Source: Mucilaginibacter segetis
GTDB lineage: Bacteria > Bacteroidota > Bacteroidia > Sphingobacteriales > Sphingobacteriaceae
Direction of reading: 5' to 3'
DNA: 64,000 nt
Assembly (NCBI RefSeq): GCF_016522075.1
Contig: NZ_JAEHFW010000001.1
Coordinates: forward strand, 1,612,001-1,676,000
Shown: in pieces, positions 55,327 through 64,000 of the stretch
How the letters are laid out: the number at the start of each line of letters is the position of its first letter
Numbering within the stretch: position 1 is the first letter of the stretch
Program-made: the position numbers and the translations under genes
Notes under the pieces: model-generated
Database searches by the model: none
Told to the model about the DNA's origin: nothing
Seen by the model: the letters and a program-made list of their open reading frames with translations, nothing else

Positions 55327-55613
55327 AGTATAAAGGGTCAGGGGTTTATATTGTAATTTATTTATAGGTGCAAATTAGCAATTGAGTGTTAAATATCATA
55401 CCATTTATATTAATACATCTATTAAACTGAAAATCAATCAGGAGTAATTAAATATTCATTTACAGGGTAATTTTGCATTGTATCATAACCGAACACTTGC
55501 TGTAACAGAAGCGTACGGTGCAAATACAGGTTTATAGCTTAAAATATTGAAATACAGACTTTTAATTTGTGGCATGTGTTTTTGTATTCAATAACAAAAT
55601 ATTATTAATTACT

Positions 55614-56867
55614 GTGGATAGAGTTATACAAAAAAAGAAATGGAGCACTAAACGACTGATGACCATTGCGGGTATATCAGGCGTAGTTATATTGGTTGCA
55701 GGAAGCATTTATTTTACATCTGGAAAAAGCAAGCTGAATGTTGATACTGAGCGTATTACTATAAGTGAAATTAAAAAAGGGCCGTTTCAGGAGTTTATTC
55801 CTGTAAATGGTGTAGTTATGCCGCTTACTACTATTTACCTGGACGCTGTTGAAGGCGGGCGTGTGGAAGAAAAATTTGTGGAGGATGGGGCTGATTTAAA
55901 AAAGGGGGATCCGATACTTAGGCTATCAAATACGGATCTGGAGTTAAATTTGGCTAATCAGGAAACTGCGGTATATGCAGCTCAAACGCAAATGCAGATC
56001 TCGCATAATAATGCGCAACAAAATACCATCACCAAATTAAATCAAATGGCGGATGTTGATAATGCATTTAAGGAAGCTGAACGGATATACAATCTGGATA
56101 AGAAACTTTATGAACAAAAAGCTATAGGCTTACAAGAATATAAAGCAGCTGAAAATAATTACAATTACCAGTTAAGACGCAAAAGACTTACTACTCAAAT
56201 ATTAAAACAGGATACCATTTTAACAGAACAGGAACAACAACAGGCCAGTGAGCAGTATGCGCACATGCGAAGCACTTTAGAACTGATGCGCAGAAAAGTT
56301 GCTGACCTTACTGTTAGGGCACCTATTGACGGGCAGCTTACCTCTATGGATGCCGAAGTTGGACAAAACAAGAACCGAGGAGAACATTTAGGACAGATAG
56401 ATGCGCAAAATGGATTTAAGGTTAGGGTTGATATTGAAGAACACTATCTTTCACGCATATATAATGGTTTAAAGGGAGATTTTACATTTGCCAATAAAAC
56501 ATACAAACTGGTTATAAAAAAGGTATTTACACAAGTTACAAATGGCCGTTTTCAGGTAGACATGCAATTTGTTGGTGATATTCCTAAAGGCATACGCAAG
56601 GGGCAAACCTTACAAATACGTTTGGCTTTGAGCGATGAGACTACCGCGCTTCTTGTACCAAAGGGCGGTTTTTACCAGCAAACAGGAGGAAACTGGATAT
56701 TTAAGGTTAGTGAGGACGGAAAATATGCATACAAGGTTGATATACAGCTTGGAAGAGGTAACACTGATTACTATGAATTACTGCAAGGATTAAAACCTGG
56801 TGATAAAGTTATAACATCAAGCTATGAAAATTATGGGGATATTCAGGAATTAGTGCTGAAACAGTAG
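55614..56867 (+). CDS. MacA/HlyD-like periplasmic adaptor protein
   Basis: 417 residues from the GTG at 55614, which yields the MDRVIQKKKW start followed by a membrane anchor (about 15-35); the longer frame from 55569 adds 15 residues of no likely role. Adaptor domains: EGGRVEEKFVEDGADLKKGDPI (lipoyl half), a long coiled-coil hairpin about 110-225, VRAPIDGQLTSMDAEVGQ (second lipoyl half), and beta-barrel/MP domains. It bridges an inner-membrane ABC exporter to an outer-membrane channel. First gene of the exporter operon. Confidence 0.9.
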   Translation: MDRVIQKKKWSTKRLMTIAGISGVVILVAGSIYFTSGKSKLNVDTERITISEIKKGPFQEFIPVNGVVMPLTTIYLDAVEGGRVEEKFVEDGADLKKGDPILRLSNTDLELNLANQETAVYAAQTQMQISHNNAQQNTITKLNQMADVDNAFKEAERIYNLDKKLYEQKAIGLQEYKAAENNYNYQLRRKRLTTQILKQDTILTEQEQQQASEQYAHMRSTLELMRRKVADLTVRAPIDGQLTSMDAEVGQNKNRGEHLGQIDAQNGFKVRVDIEEHYLSRIYNGLKGDFTFANKTYKLVIKKVFTQVTNGRFQVDMQFVGDIPKGIRKGQTLQIRLALSDETTALLVPKGGFYQQTGGNWIFKVSEDGKYAYKVDIQLGRGNTDYYELLQGLKPGDKVITSSYENYGDIQELVLKQ

Positions 56868-56968
56868 CCATTGATATAATTAATAAAAATTTATAAAAGA
56901 CATATAATCACAATTAAACAATTAAAACAAAAAGAATCCGGACGCAAGAAAGGATTTAGGAGGGGCTT

Positions 56969-57646
56969 ATGATAAAAATTACAAACCTTGAGAAATTCTA
57001 CCGTACAGAAGAGGTGGAGACCATCGCTTTAAACAAACTTTCTATGGAAGTTAATACCGGCGAGTTTGTGGCCATAATGGGGCCATCAGGCTGTGGAAAA
57101 TCCACTTTGCTAAATATTCTGGGAATGCTTGACGACCCGGACGAAGGTAGTTATGTTTTTAATGGTGTTGAAATTGCACACTTCAATGAACGTAAACGTG
57201 CCGACTTAAGGAAGCATAATATCGGTTTTGTTTTCCAAAGCTTTAACCTTATTGATGAATTAACTGTTTTTGAAAACGTTGAACTACCGTTGATTTATAC
57301 CGGAGTAAGTTCATCTGAACGTGTTAAAAGGGTAGAAGAGGTGTTAGACAAAATGCAGATTATGCACCGACGCAACCACTATCCGCAGCAATTATCCGGT
57401 GGTCAGCAGCAACGTGTGGCTATTGCCCGCGCTGTTGTAAATAAACCAAAACTAATACTGGCGGATGAGCCTACCGGTAACCTGGATAGCAGCAATGGTA
57501 ATGACGTAATGGAACTGCTTACCGATTTGAACGAACAAGGAACGACCATTATAATGGTTACTCACTCCGAGCATGATGCCCGTTACAGTCATCGTATTAT
57601 CCGTTTGCTGGATGGTCAAACGGTAATGGAAAATATAATGGTATAG
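56969..57646 (+). CDS. ABC transporter ATP-binding protein, MacB/LolD type
   Basis: 225 residues. Walker A MGPSGCGKSTLLN, Q-loop FVFQSFNLIDELT, ABC signature LSGGQQQRVAIARA, Walker B LILADEPTGNLDS. Powers the FtsX-type permeases downstream. A strong AGGAGG 5 nt before the ATG (56958-56963) is unusual for this phylum and suggests the ATPase is made in excess of the permeases. Confidence 0.97.
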   Translation: MIKITNLEKFYRTEEVETIALNKLSMEVNTGEFVAIMGPSGCGKSTLLNILGMLDDPDEGSYVFNGVEIAHFNERKRADLRKHNIGFVFQSFNLIDELTVFENVELPLIYTGVSSSERVKRVEEVLDKMQIMHRRNHYPQQLSGGQQQRVAIARAVVNKPKLILADEPTGNLDSSNGNDVMELLTDLNEQGTTIIMVTHSEHDARYSHRIIRLLDGQTVMENIMV

Positions 57647-57693
57647 TACTTTAGCTTTTTAGTGAATTAATATATAGTTAAGTGTGCCTCCGG

Positions 57694-57727
57694 CATCGCC
57701 CCGTCGCCTTAAAAAGCGATGGGGATG
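57694..57727 (+). repeat. GC-rich intercistronic hairpin
   Basis: CATCGCCCCGTCGC and GCGATGGGGATG can pair with small bulges around a 7-nt A-rich loop. It is markedly more GC-rich than its flanks and lies between the ATPase and the first permease gene; no U-run. Perhaps an RNA stability or partial termination element. Confidence 0.35.
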
Positions 57728-57757
57728 CTTGAGAATGCATTATAATCTGTAGGCATC

Positions 57758-60151
57758 ATGGTGAAAAATTATTTTAAGGTTGCCATCCGCAGTTTGATGC
57801 GCAACAAAGTTTATACTTCCATAAATATTATTGGTTTAGCAGTTGGTATTGCTACCTGCGTTTTAATAGGCCTGTTTGTTAAAAACGAAGTAAGCTTTGA
57901 TGATAATGTGCTTAACAGCAAACAAATCTACAGATTAAATGAATATGTTCATTATGATGGCACCGCACCATCTCTCTCTGCAGCAGTTGGCCCCCCTATA
58001 GCCCCCTTTTTACAAGCCAGTCATAATGAAATTAGTAATTATAGCCGTGTATTTCCGGCCGTTCCGTTTATATATCCTTCAATTACTTTAGAATATAATG
58101 GAAAAAAAATAAAAACAGATCAAATAGCTTGTACAGACACCTCATTTGCCGATTTCTTTAATGTGAAATTTATAAGCGGCAATAAAGCGAACTTTATTAA
58201 AACGCAAAATAGTATAACCCTTACTAAAAGTTTAGCTCATAAATTATTTGGTAACGAATCTGCACTCAACAAAACTATAGTATTGCATAAATCGGATACA
58301 TCCGCAACTTATTTTGTTGTAGGCAGTATAATAGCTGATATGCCTCAAAATTCGCATATGCAAATTGAAGGTTTATTACCCATTCCTGATGAATTCTTAA
58401 AGGGCTATTTGGGCGATAATTATGGCATTTTACTTGGCCCCACTTATGTTAAAATTGCAGATAATAAAAACATTGCCGCACTGGAACAAAAACTAACCAA
58501 ATCCATTCATATCAAAAACACAGGGATAGATATCCGCTTGCAGCCTTTAAGCCAAATACATGCCCAATCTGTTGATATTAACTATGATTATTATAATTAT
58601 AATAAAATTGATGGTAAATACATTAATATATTTATCATTATTGCGTTAGCTGTATTTCTTATTGGTTGTGTGAATTTTATAAACCTAACCATTGCAATAG
58701 CCGGGTATCGTGGTAAAGAAATAGCTATTAAAAAAATTATAGGTGCAAAACGCACACAAATTGTTCTGCAAGTTTTGACCGAAACGTTAGTTTCAGTTTT
58801 AATGGCGCTTTTTATAGCCGTAGGCTTAATAGCAGCCTTTTTGCCGGCTTTAAATAAACTTGTAAACCGTGAGCTTACGATGAATACACTTTATCAGCAT
58901 AATAACCTTTTATTATTTGCTGCCATATTAGTGTTCACTACTTTATTAGCCGGCGCCTATCCAGCAATACTCATTTCATCGGCTAAGATCAATAAAGCGT
59001 TAAAATCAAAAGTGCTGTTTGGCAGTTCAAAAAGCTCTTTGCGTAATGTTCTGGTAACCGGACAGTTAGTTATAGCTGTAGTTTTTATGATAAGCCTTAT
59101 TGTTATTACTCAGCAATTGAAATATCTGCAACAAAAAGACCTGGGTTTTGCTTACACCCAAATCATAAAAATCCCCCTGGATACTAAAGCAGCCGAAAAA
59201 TTGACAGTTGTAAGATCGGATTTGGCAAAAATTAATGGAGTAGTTGATGTAACTAACGGCTATATGGAACTGGGTGGCAACGGTGGATTATATGGTATTG
59301 ATTATAAGGCTCCTAACGGAGAGGCAAAGCATATATCCGTAAATATGGAAAATGCCGCACCCAATTATATCGATTTTTTTAAGATGAAATTGATTGCAGG
59401 CGAAACTTTTAATAAAAATCCATCAAATCAATACCTGATAAACGAAACCCTTGCCAAGCAAATTGGCTACGCAAATCCTGTTGGAAAACAAATTAATCTG
59501 AGTGGCGGATTTGATCCGGGTGTAATTGTTGGCGTAGTAAAGGACTTTAATTACAGTAATCTCCATTCAAAGATAGAGCCGCTAATAATAAGTTCTGTAG
59601 ATATGCCCGTGTGGCAAACCCAATTATATATTAAAGTATTACCTGCTAATATTTCCGGCACGCTTAAGGTAATTGAACAGACAATGAAGCGTGTTACCGA
59701 TGATGATCAGTTTAGCTATGAATTTATGGATGAACACTTTAAACAAGTGTATCAGTCAGATCAACAGGTAAGCACTATGATAGCAATAATTGGCGGCCTT
59801 GCATTGTTTATTTCCAGTTTAGGATTACTAAGCCTTGCCGCATTTGTAGCATTGAGAAGAAAAAAGGAAATAGGTGTACGTAAAGTATTAGGAGCTTCGG
59901 TAATAAATATTACAGCAACTTTATCTAAAGAGTTTGTGAATATTGTTTTAATAGCCTTTATAATTGCATCTGCTATAGGCTGGTATACAATGAATATGTG
60001 GCTGGAAAATTTTTCATACAGGATTGCTATTCAATGGTGGATGTTTGTATTTGCCGGAATACTAAGCCTGACTATTGTATTAATAACCATCAGTTTTCAA
60101 ACTATCCGAGCAGCTTTAGCTAATCCGGTCAATAGTTTGAAAAATGAATAG
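57758..60151 (+). CDS. FtsX/MacB-family ABC permease
   Basis: 797 residues. N-terminal membrane segment (about 20-42), periplasmic MacB domain about 50-275, then a first FtsX block (LIGCVNFINLTIAIAGYRGKEIAIKKIIGAKRTQIVLQVL), a second periplasmic part about 450-665, and the second FtsX block (LGLLSLAAFVALRRKKEIGVRKVLGASVINI). Works with the ATPase at 56969 as a mechanotransmission exporter or lipoprotein/peptide system rather than a channel. One of three tandem permeases. Confidence 0.93.
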   Translation: MVKNYFKVAIRSLMRNKVYTSINIIGLAVGIATCVLIGLFVKNEVSFDDNVLNSKQIYRLNEYVHYDGTAPSLSAAVGPPIAPFLQASHNEISNYSRVFPAVPFIYPSITLEYNGKKIKTDQIACTDTSFADFFNVKFISGNKANFIKTQNSITLTKSLAHKLFGNESALNKTIVLHKSDTSATYFVVGSIIADMPQNSHMQIEGLLPIPDEFLKGYLGDNYGILLGPTYVKIADNKNIAALEQKLTKSIHIKNTGIDIRLQPLSQIHAQSVDINYDYYNYNKIDGKYINIFIIIALAVFLIGCVNFINLTIAIAGYRGKEIAIKKIIGAKRTQIVLQVLTETLVSVLMALFIAVGLIAAFLPALNKLVNRELTMNTLYQHNNLLLFAAILVFTTLLAGAYPAILISSAKINKALKSKVLFGSSKSSLRNVLVTGQLVIAVVFMISLIVITQQLKYLQQKDLGFAYTQIIKIPLDTKAAEKLTVVRSDLAKINGVVDVTNGYMELGGNGGLYGIDYKAPNGEAKHISVNMENAAPNYIDFFKMKLIAGETFNKNPSNQYLINETLAKQIGYANPVGKQINLSGGFDPGVIVGVVKDFNYSNLHSKIEPLIISSVDMPVWQTQLYIKVLPANISGTLKVIEQTMKRVTDDDQFSYEFMDEHFKQVYQSDQQVSTMIAIIGGLALFISSLGLLSLAAFVALRRKKEIGVRKVLGASVINITATLSKEFVNIVLIAFIIASAIGWYTMNMWLENFSYRIAIQWWMFVFAGILSLTIVLITISFQTIRAALANPVNSLKNE

Positions 60152-60186
60152 TTAGAACCAACATAAACTAACTTTAACTAATTGCC

Positions 60187-62619
60187 ATGTTTAAAAACTA
60201 CCTGAAAACTGCATTTCGCAGTATAAGTAAAAATAAAAGTTTCACTTTAATAAATATTTTAGGCCTGGCATTAGGTTTAACAACTTGTTTATTTATCGTT
60301 TTTTATGTAGTTGATGAGTTAAGCTACGACAGGTATAATATAAATGCTAACAGAATTTTCCGTGTTAACGAAGACCTGAAATTAGGCGACAATAGTGTGC
60401 AGTATGCTGTTGCTATGCCACCTCTTGCTAAAACTTTAAAGGCTGAATATCCATATGTAGAAGATGCAGTAAGAATAAAAAATGCGGGAGCTACGCATGT
60501 AAAAAAAAATAACGTAAATATTATTGAAAACCGACTGGCATTTGCTGATGCGTCATTATTTAATGTATTTACATTACCAATGATAAGCGGCGACCCAAAA
60601 ACTGCTTTAAATGAGCCCAATTCAGTAGTTGTTACTGAAAGCACAGCCAAAAAATACTTTAACACCATTAATGTTCTGGGTAAAGTTATTGTGTTTAATG
60701 ATCATGAGAATTTTAAAGTAACAGGTGTGATAAAAGACATACCCAATCAGTCTCACTTTAATTTTGATTTTTTTCTATCAATGGAGTCATTTCCTGACAG
60801 CAGATCTAACGAATGGTTAAGGAGTGATTATAATACATATGTTTTATTAAGAAATAAGGCGGACAGTAAAAAACTGGAGGCGAGTTTCCCAAATTTACTT
60901 GAAAAGTTTAGTGGTGATCAAATGAAATCCGAGCTTAAAATGAGCATTAAGGAATTTGAAAAAAGCGGAAGTTATTTTCGGCTGAATCTGATGCCACTCA
61001 CTGATATTCATTTAAAGTCGACCTTAACCGGAGAACTTGGTGCCAATAGTTCAGTGCAATACGTTTATATATTCTCCGCAATAGCATTATTCATATTATT
61101 GATCGCCTGCGTAAATTTCATGAATCTTTCTACCGCGCGATCATCAAACAGGGCAAGAGAAGTTGGCGTACGCAAAGTATTAGGATCACCTCGTAAATAT
61201 CTTATTGCACAGTTCCTTTGTGAATCAATATTACTAACTTTTTTCGCTACGTTAATAGCACTGTTAGCAGCGATAATACTATTGCCCTTATTTAATCAGG
61301 TTTCAGGTAAAGAAATTGCTATTACAGCGCAGTCGCTTATATGGCTCACGCCGTTAGCATTAGCAATAATATTGATTATTGGTTCTTTAGCCGGTTCATA
61401 TCCAGCATTCTTTTTATCAGCGTTTCAACCTATCGACGTACTTAAGGGAAAGTTAGCTACCGGCTTTAAAGGCGGTATGTTGCGTAATTTTCTGGTTGTT
61501 TTTCAATTCGCGATATCTATATTTTTAATAATAGGCACTTTGGTTATTTATAACCAATTAAATTATATCCAAACCAAAAATTTAGGGTACGATCGTAATC
61601 AGGTACTTGTTGTTAAAAATGCTTTTGAACTGAAGGATGAAGCCAGTGTATTTAAGCAGAGTCTTACCCAGTTGCCCGGAGTAGTTAATGCTACCATGAC
61701 CGGATTTCTGCCTACATCCGGTTGGCGAAATACACGCATTTATTTTAAAGATGCGAATTTGAGTCAGAAGGAGTCGATGTTCCCGCAAAGCTGGGAGGTA
61801 GATGCCGATTACATCCCTACGCTTAATATGAAAATAGTTGCGGGTCGCAATTTTTCAAAAGATATCTCTTCTGATACAAGCGGAATAATATTAAACCAGG
61901 CAGCTGCTAAATTCTTTGGTTTTAAAGACCCGATCAACAAAACTATCTATCAATCCAAAGGGGGCGATAGCAAGGGTGAGCGTAATGTAAATGATTATCA
62001 TATCATAGGTATAGTACAAGATTTTAATTTTAATTCTTTACACGAAAAAATCGAACCTATGGTGATGACATACGGACACAATTCAGGTGCTGTAAGTATC
62101 CGGGTTGGAACATCAAAAATTCCCGCGTTATTGGCACAAATAAAAGCGAAATGGAAGGCCGTTTCGCCAAACGTTGAAATGGATTATTCATTTATGGATC
62201 AGGACTTTGATGCATCGTATCGTTCTGAGCAAATGATAGGAACCATTTTTATCATTTTTACAGCATTGGCTATAATTATAGCTTGCTTAGGGTTATTCGG
62301 TTTAGCGGCATTTGCTGCTGAGCAGCGCACCAAAGAGATAGGCATACGGAAAATATTAGGAGCAAACATTGGTGCAATTATAGGAATGCTATCAAAAGAT
62401 TTTATAAAGCTTGTACTGATAGCAATAGTGATTTCGTCACCCCTTGCCTGGTATTTAATGCATTTATGGTTACAGGATTTTGCCTACCGAATAAATATTT
62501 CATGGTGGGTGTTTGCTGTGGCTGGTTTAGCAGCTACTACGGTTGCTGTGCTAACTATTAGCTTTCAGTCGGTAAAAGCTGCATTGGCCAATCCGGTAAA
62601 AAGTTTAAGAAGCGAATGA
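60187..62619 (+). CDS. FtsX/MacB-family ABC permease
   Basis: 810 residues, same architecture as its upstream neighbour: two FtsX blocks (LIACVNFMNLSTARSSNRAREVGVRKVLGSPRKYLIAQFL and LGLFGLAAFAAEQRTKEIGIRKILGANIGAI) with two periplasmic regions. It starts 35 nt after the previous gene. Sequence similarity to 57758 and 62657 shows tandem family expansion; the paralogues may form alternative homodimers or a heterodimer around the same ATPase. Confidence 0.93.
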   Translation: MFKNYLKTAFRSISKNKSFTLINILGLALGLTTCLFIVFYVVDELSYDRYNINANRIFRVNEDLKLGDNSVQYAVAMPPLAKTLKAEYPYVEDAVRIKNAGATHVKKNNVNIIENRLAFADASLFNVFTLPMISGDPKTALNEPNSVVVTESTAKKYFNTINVLGKVIVFNDHENFKVTGVIKDIPNQSHFNFDFFLSMESFPDSRSNEWLRSDYNTYVLLRNKADSKKLEASFPNLLEKFSGDQMKSELKMSIKEFEKSGSYFRLNLMPLTDIHLKSTLTGELGANSSVQYVYIFSAIALFILLIACVNFMNLSTARSSNRAREVGVRKVLGSPRKYLIAQFLCESILLTFFATLIALLAAIILLPLFNQVSGKEIAITAQSLIWLTPLALAIILIIGSLAGSYPAFFLSAFQPIDVLKGKLATGFKGGMLRNFLVVFQFAISIFLIIGTLVIYNQLNYIQTKNLGYDRNQVLVVKNAFELKDEASVFKQSLTQLPGVVNATMTGFLPTSGWRNTRIYFKDANLSQKESMFPQSWEVDADYIPTLNMKIVAGRNFSKDISSDTSGIILNQAAAKFFGFKDPINKTIYQSKGGDSKGERNVNDYHIIGIVQDFNFNSLHEKIEPMVMTYGHNSGAVSIRVGTSKIPALLAQIKAKWKAVSPNVEMDYSFMDQDFDASYRSEQMIGTIFIIFTALAIIIACLGLFGLAAFAAEQRTKEIGIRKILGANIGAIIGMLSKDFIKLVLIAIVISSPLAWYLMHLWLQDFAYRINISWWVFAVAGLAATTVAVLTISFQSVKAALANPVKSLRSE

Positions 62620-62656
62620 GTCCAATGAATATCTAAGTAAATTAAATACATCGGTT

Positions 62657-64000
62657 ATGTTTAAAAATTATTTAAAAATCACCTGGCGTAATTTATTAAA
62701 AAATAAAAGTTTTACCGCCATTAACATAGCAGGTCTCGCAGTTGGTATGGCAAGTGCAGCACTCATTTTATTTTGGGTACAAAACGAAATAAGTTACGAT
62801 CAGTTTCACGAGAAAAAAGATCGTCTTTACCAAATGTATAATCAATCTGTGTTTGATGGTAAACTATGGAGTTGGGGTACAACTCCAAAACCTATGACAC
62901 CTGCATTAAAACAGAATTATCCGCAAGTAGAGGAGGCCACACGAGTAAGTGGAGCAGATTTTTTGTTTACGCTGGGTGATAAGCATCTTAATTTAAGAGG
63001 TGATTTTACTGATCCCGATTTTTTAACAATGTTTAGTTTTCCGCTGGTAAAAGGTGATGCAAAAACAGCACTGAACAGCATGAAAAATATTGTTATCACT
63101 CAGAAAACTGCTAAAAAGCTTTTTGGCAATGATGAAGCGATGGGTAAGACCATTAGGATTGACAGTGTAGATTATTTTACTGTTACCGGTATAATGAAGG
63201 ATCTGCCAAATAATACACAGTTTGATTTTGAATATATTATACCATGGTCGTACTGGGAAAAGTTGAACGGAGGACCAGATAACAATTGGGGTAATAATTC
63301 TGTACAAACTTATATTACATTAAAAAAGGGTGTTTCCGAAAGTAAATTTGATAAACAGGTTAAAAATATAACCCGCAGCCACTCAGATATAAAAGATATA
63401 GATGTATTTGTTCATCCGGCAACCAAATGGCGTCTTTACTCTAAATTCGAGAATGGTAAAATAGCTGGAGGAAGAATAGAAACTATCAAGCTGTTCAGTA
63501 TTATAGCTGGTTTCATATTGCTGATAGCTTGTATAAATTTCATGAATTTAAGTACCGCCAGAAGTGAAAAGCGTGCGAAGGAGGTGGGCATCCGCAAGGT
63601 AGTTGGTGCGGGTAAAAGCAGTCTCATAGCTCAATTCTTAGGAGAATCTATATTGATAGCCATACTGGCTGGTATTGTTGCACTCATAATTGTACAACTA
63701 TCATTACCCGGGTTTAATACGCTTACAGATAAGCATCTTTTCATGCCATTTGGTAGTTTCTCATTTTGGCTCATTGTGGTATCGTTTATTTTATTCACCG
63801 GCCTGTTATCTGGTAGTTATCCGGCACTTTATCTTTCATCATTCCTACCGGTAAAAGTGCTTAAGGGTACGTTTAAAGCTGCTCATACCTCAATTTCGCC
63901 GCGCAAGGTATTGGTGGTAACCCAGTTTACCTTCGCTATTGTGTTAATTATTTCCACCATAATCGTAAAAGAACAGTTGGATTATGCTCAACAGCGTGAC
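62657..64000 (+). CDS. FtsX/MacB-family ABC permease, truncated by window end
   Basis: ATG at 62657; open to the window edge (448 codons visible). N-terminal membrane segment, MacB periplasmic domain, and the first FtsX block with LIACINFMNLSTARSEKRAKEVGIRKVVGAGKSSLIAQFL. Third permease in the operon, 37 nt after the second. The rest lies outside. Confidence 0.92.
   Translation, partial: MFKNYLKITWRNLLKNKSFTAINIAGLAVGMASAALILFWVQNEISYDQFHEKKDRLYQMYNQSVFDGKLWSWGTTPKPMTPALKQNYPQVEEATRVSGADFLFTLGDKHLNLRGDFTDPDFLTMFSFPLVKGDAKTALNSMKNIVITQKTAKKLFGNDEAMGKTIRIDSVDYFTVTGIMKDLPNNTQFDFEYIIPWSYWEKLNGGPDNNWGNNSVQTYITLKKGVSESKFDKQVKNITRSHSDIKDIDVFVHPATKWRLYSKFENGKIAGGRIETIKLFSIIAGFILLIACINFMNLSTARSEKRAKEVGIRKVVGAGKSSLIAQFLGESILIAILAGIVALIIVQLSLPGFNTLTDKHLFMPFGSFSFWLIVVSFILFTGLLSGSYPALYLSSFLPVKVLKGTFKAAHTSISPRKVLVVTQFTFAIVLIISTIIVKEQLDYAQQRD

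Noticed and set aside
55570..55585. TGGCAT...TTG sequence resembling a sigma-54 -24/-12 promoter before the adaptor gene
   Set aside because: The spacing is off by one and the -12 GC is missing, so it is only suggestive despite the divergent NtrC-type regulator.
1..64000. CRISPR arrays, rRNA genes, insertion sequences with transposases
   Set aside because: None seen: no regularly spaced repeats, no rRNA-like segments and no transposase-like proteins in any frame examined.

Overview
The window looks like chromosomal DNA of a Bacteroidetes bacterium, most probably from the Sphingobacteriaceae (Mucilaginibacter/Pedobacter-like). The DNA is AT-rich. Several genes have a TAnnTTTG -7 box with a TTG -33 element, and Shine-Dalgarno sequences are mostly weak. 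The tmRNA tag reads GENNYALAA. There is a fused E1 alpha/beta dehydrogenase, a DAHP synthase/type II chorismate mutase fusion, and several roughly 800-residue FtsX/MacB permeases. The genus is inference; the phylum is well supported.

Layout. 1-1511 (minus): a three-gene cassette of a small CX3C-tailed protein, a 7-TM protein and a NarL-type histidine kinase that runs off the left edge. 1829-13260 (plus): a compact NRPS/PKS cluster (A-T-KS-AT-T-aminotransferase, then C-A-T-TE, then a phosphopantetheinyl transferase). 13310-18510: GH29 fucosidase, MerC plus a Fur-family regulator with repeated 7-1-7 operator-like sites, cell-wall amidase, TerC, PgpA and GNAT. 18544-22858: fused alpha-keto acid dehydrogenase E1, DUF1573 protein and PLP aminotransferase. 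22971-24989: ssrA (tmRNA), followed by a 1.6-kb segment with one orphan gene, closed by a second copy of the ssrA 3' end, which looks like an integration scar. 25088-32714: PAS kinase, transglutaminase-like protein, nitroreductase, two convergent L,D-transpeptidases, DinB and HAD genes. 32728-41055 (minus): the aromatic amino acid block, S4/aroB/desaturase and pheA-aroG/CM-aroA-aroC-MFS-HAD. The pheA operon is preceded by a Tyr/Phe-rich leader peptide and a terminator/antiterminator pair. 41159-43712: proline dehydrogenase, DinB and HAD. 43770-44851: tRNA-Met followed by a degenerate stretch and a DUF1810 gene. 44939-49835: glycosyltransferase, then the second cassette (two CX3C-tailed proteins, 7-TM protein, hybrid histidine kinase). 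49915-55326 (minus): HtpG, thioredoxin-like protein and an NtrY/NtrC-type pair. 55614-64000 (plus): MacA-like adaptor, ABC ATPase and three FtsX/MacB permeases, the last cut by the window end.

The most interesting points are these. (1) The small-protein/7-TM/kinase cassette occurs twice, with homologous first and second genes but unrelated kinase classes; it has the look of an undescribed signalling system. (2) A complete-looking ribosome-mediated attenuator precedes pheA. (3) There is a small self-contained NRPS-PKS-aminotransferase assembly line. (4) The ssrA 3' end is duplicated around an orphan gene. (5) A Fur-family autoregulatory box pair flanks merC-fur.
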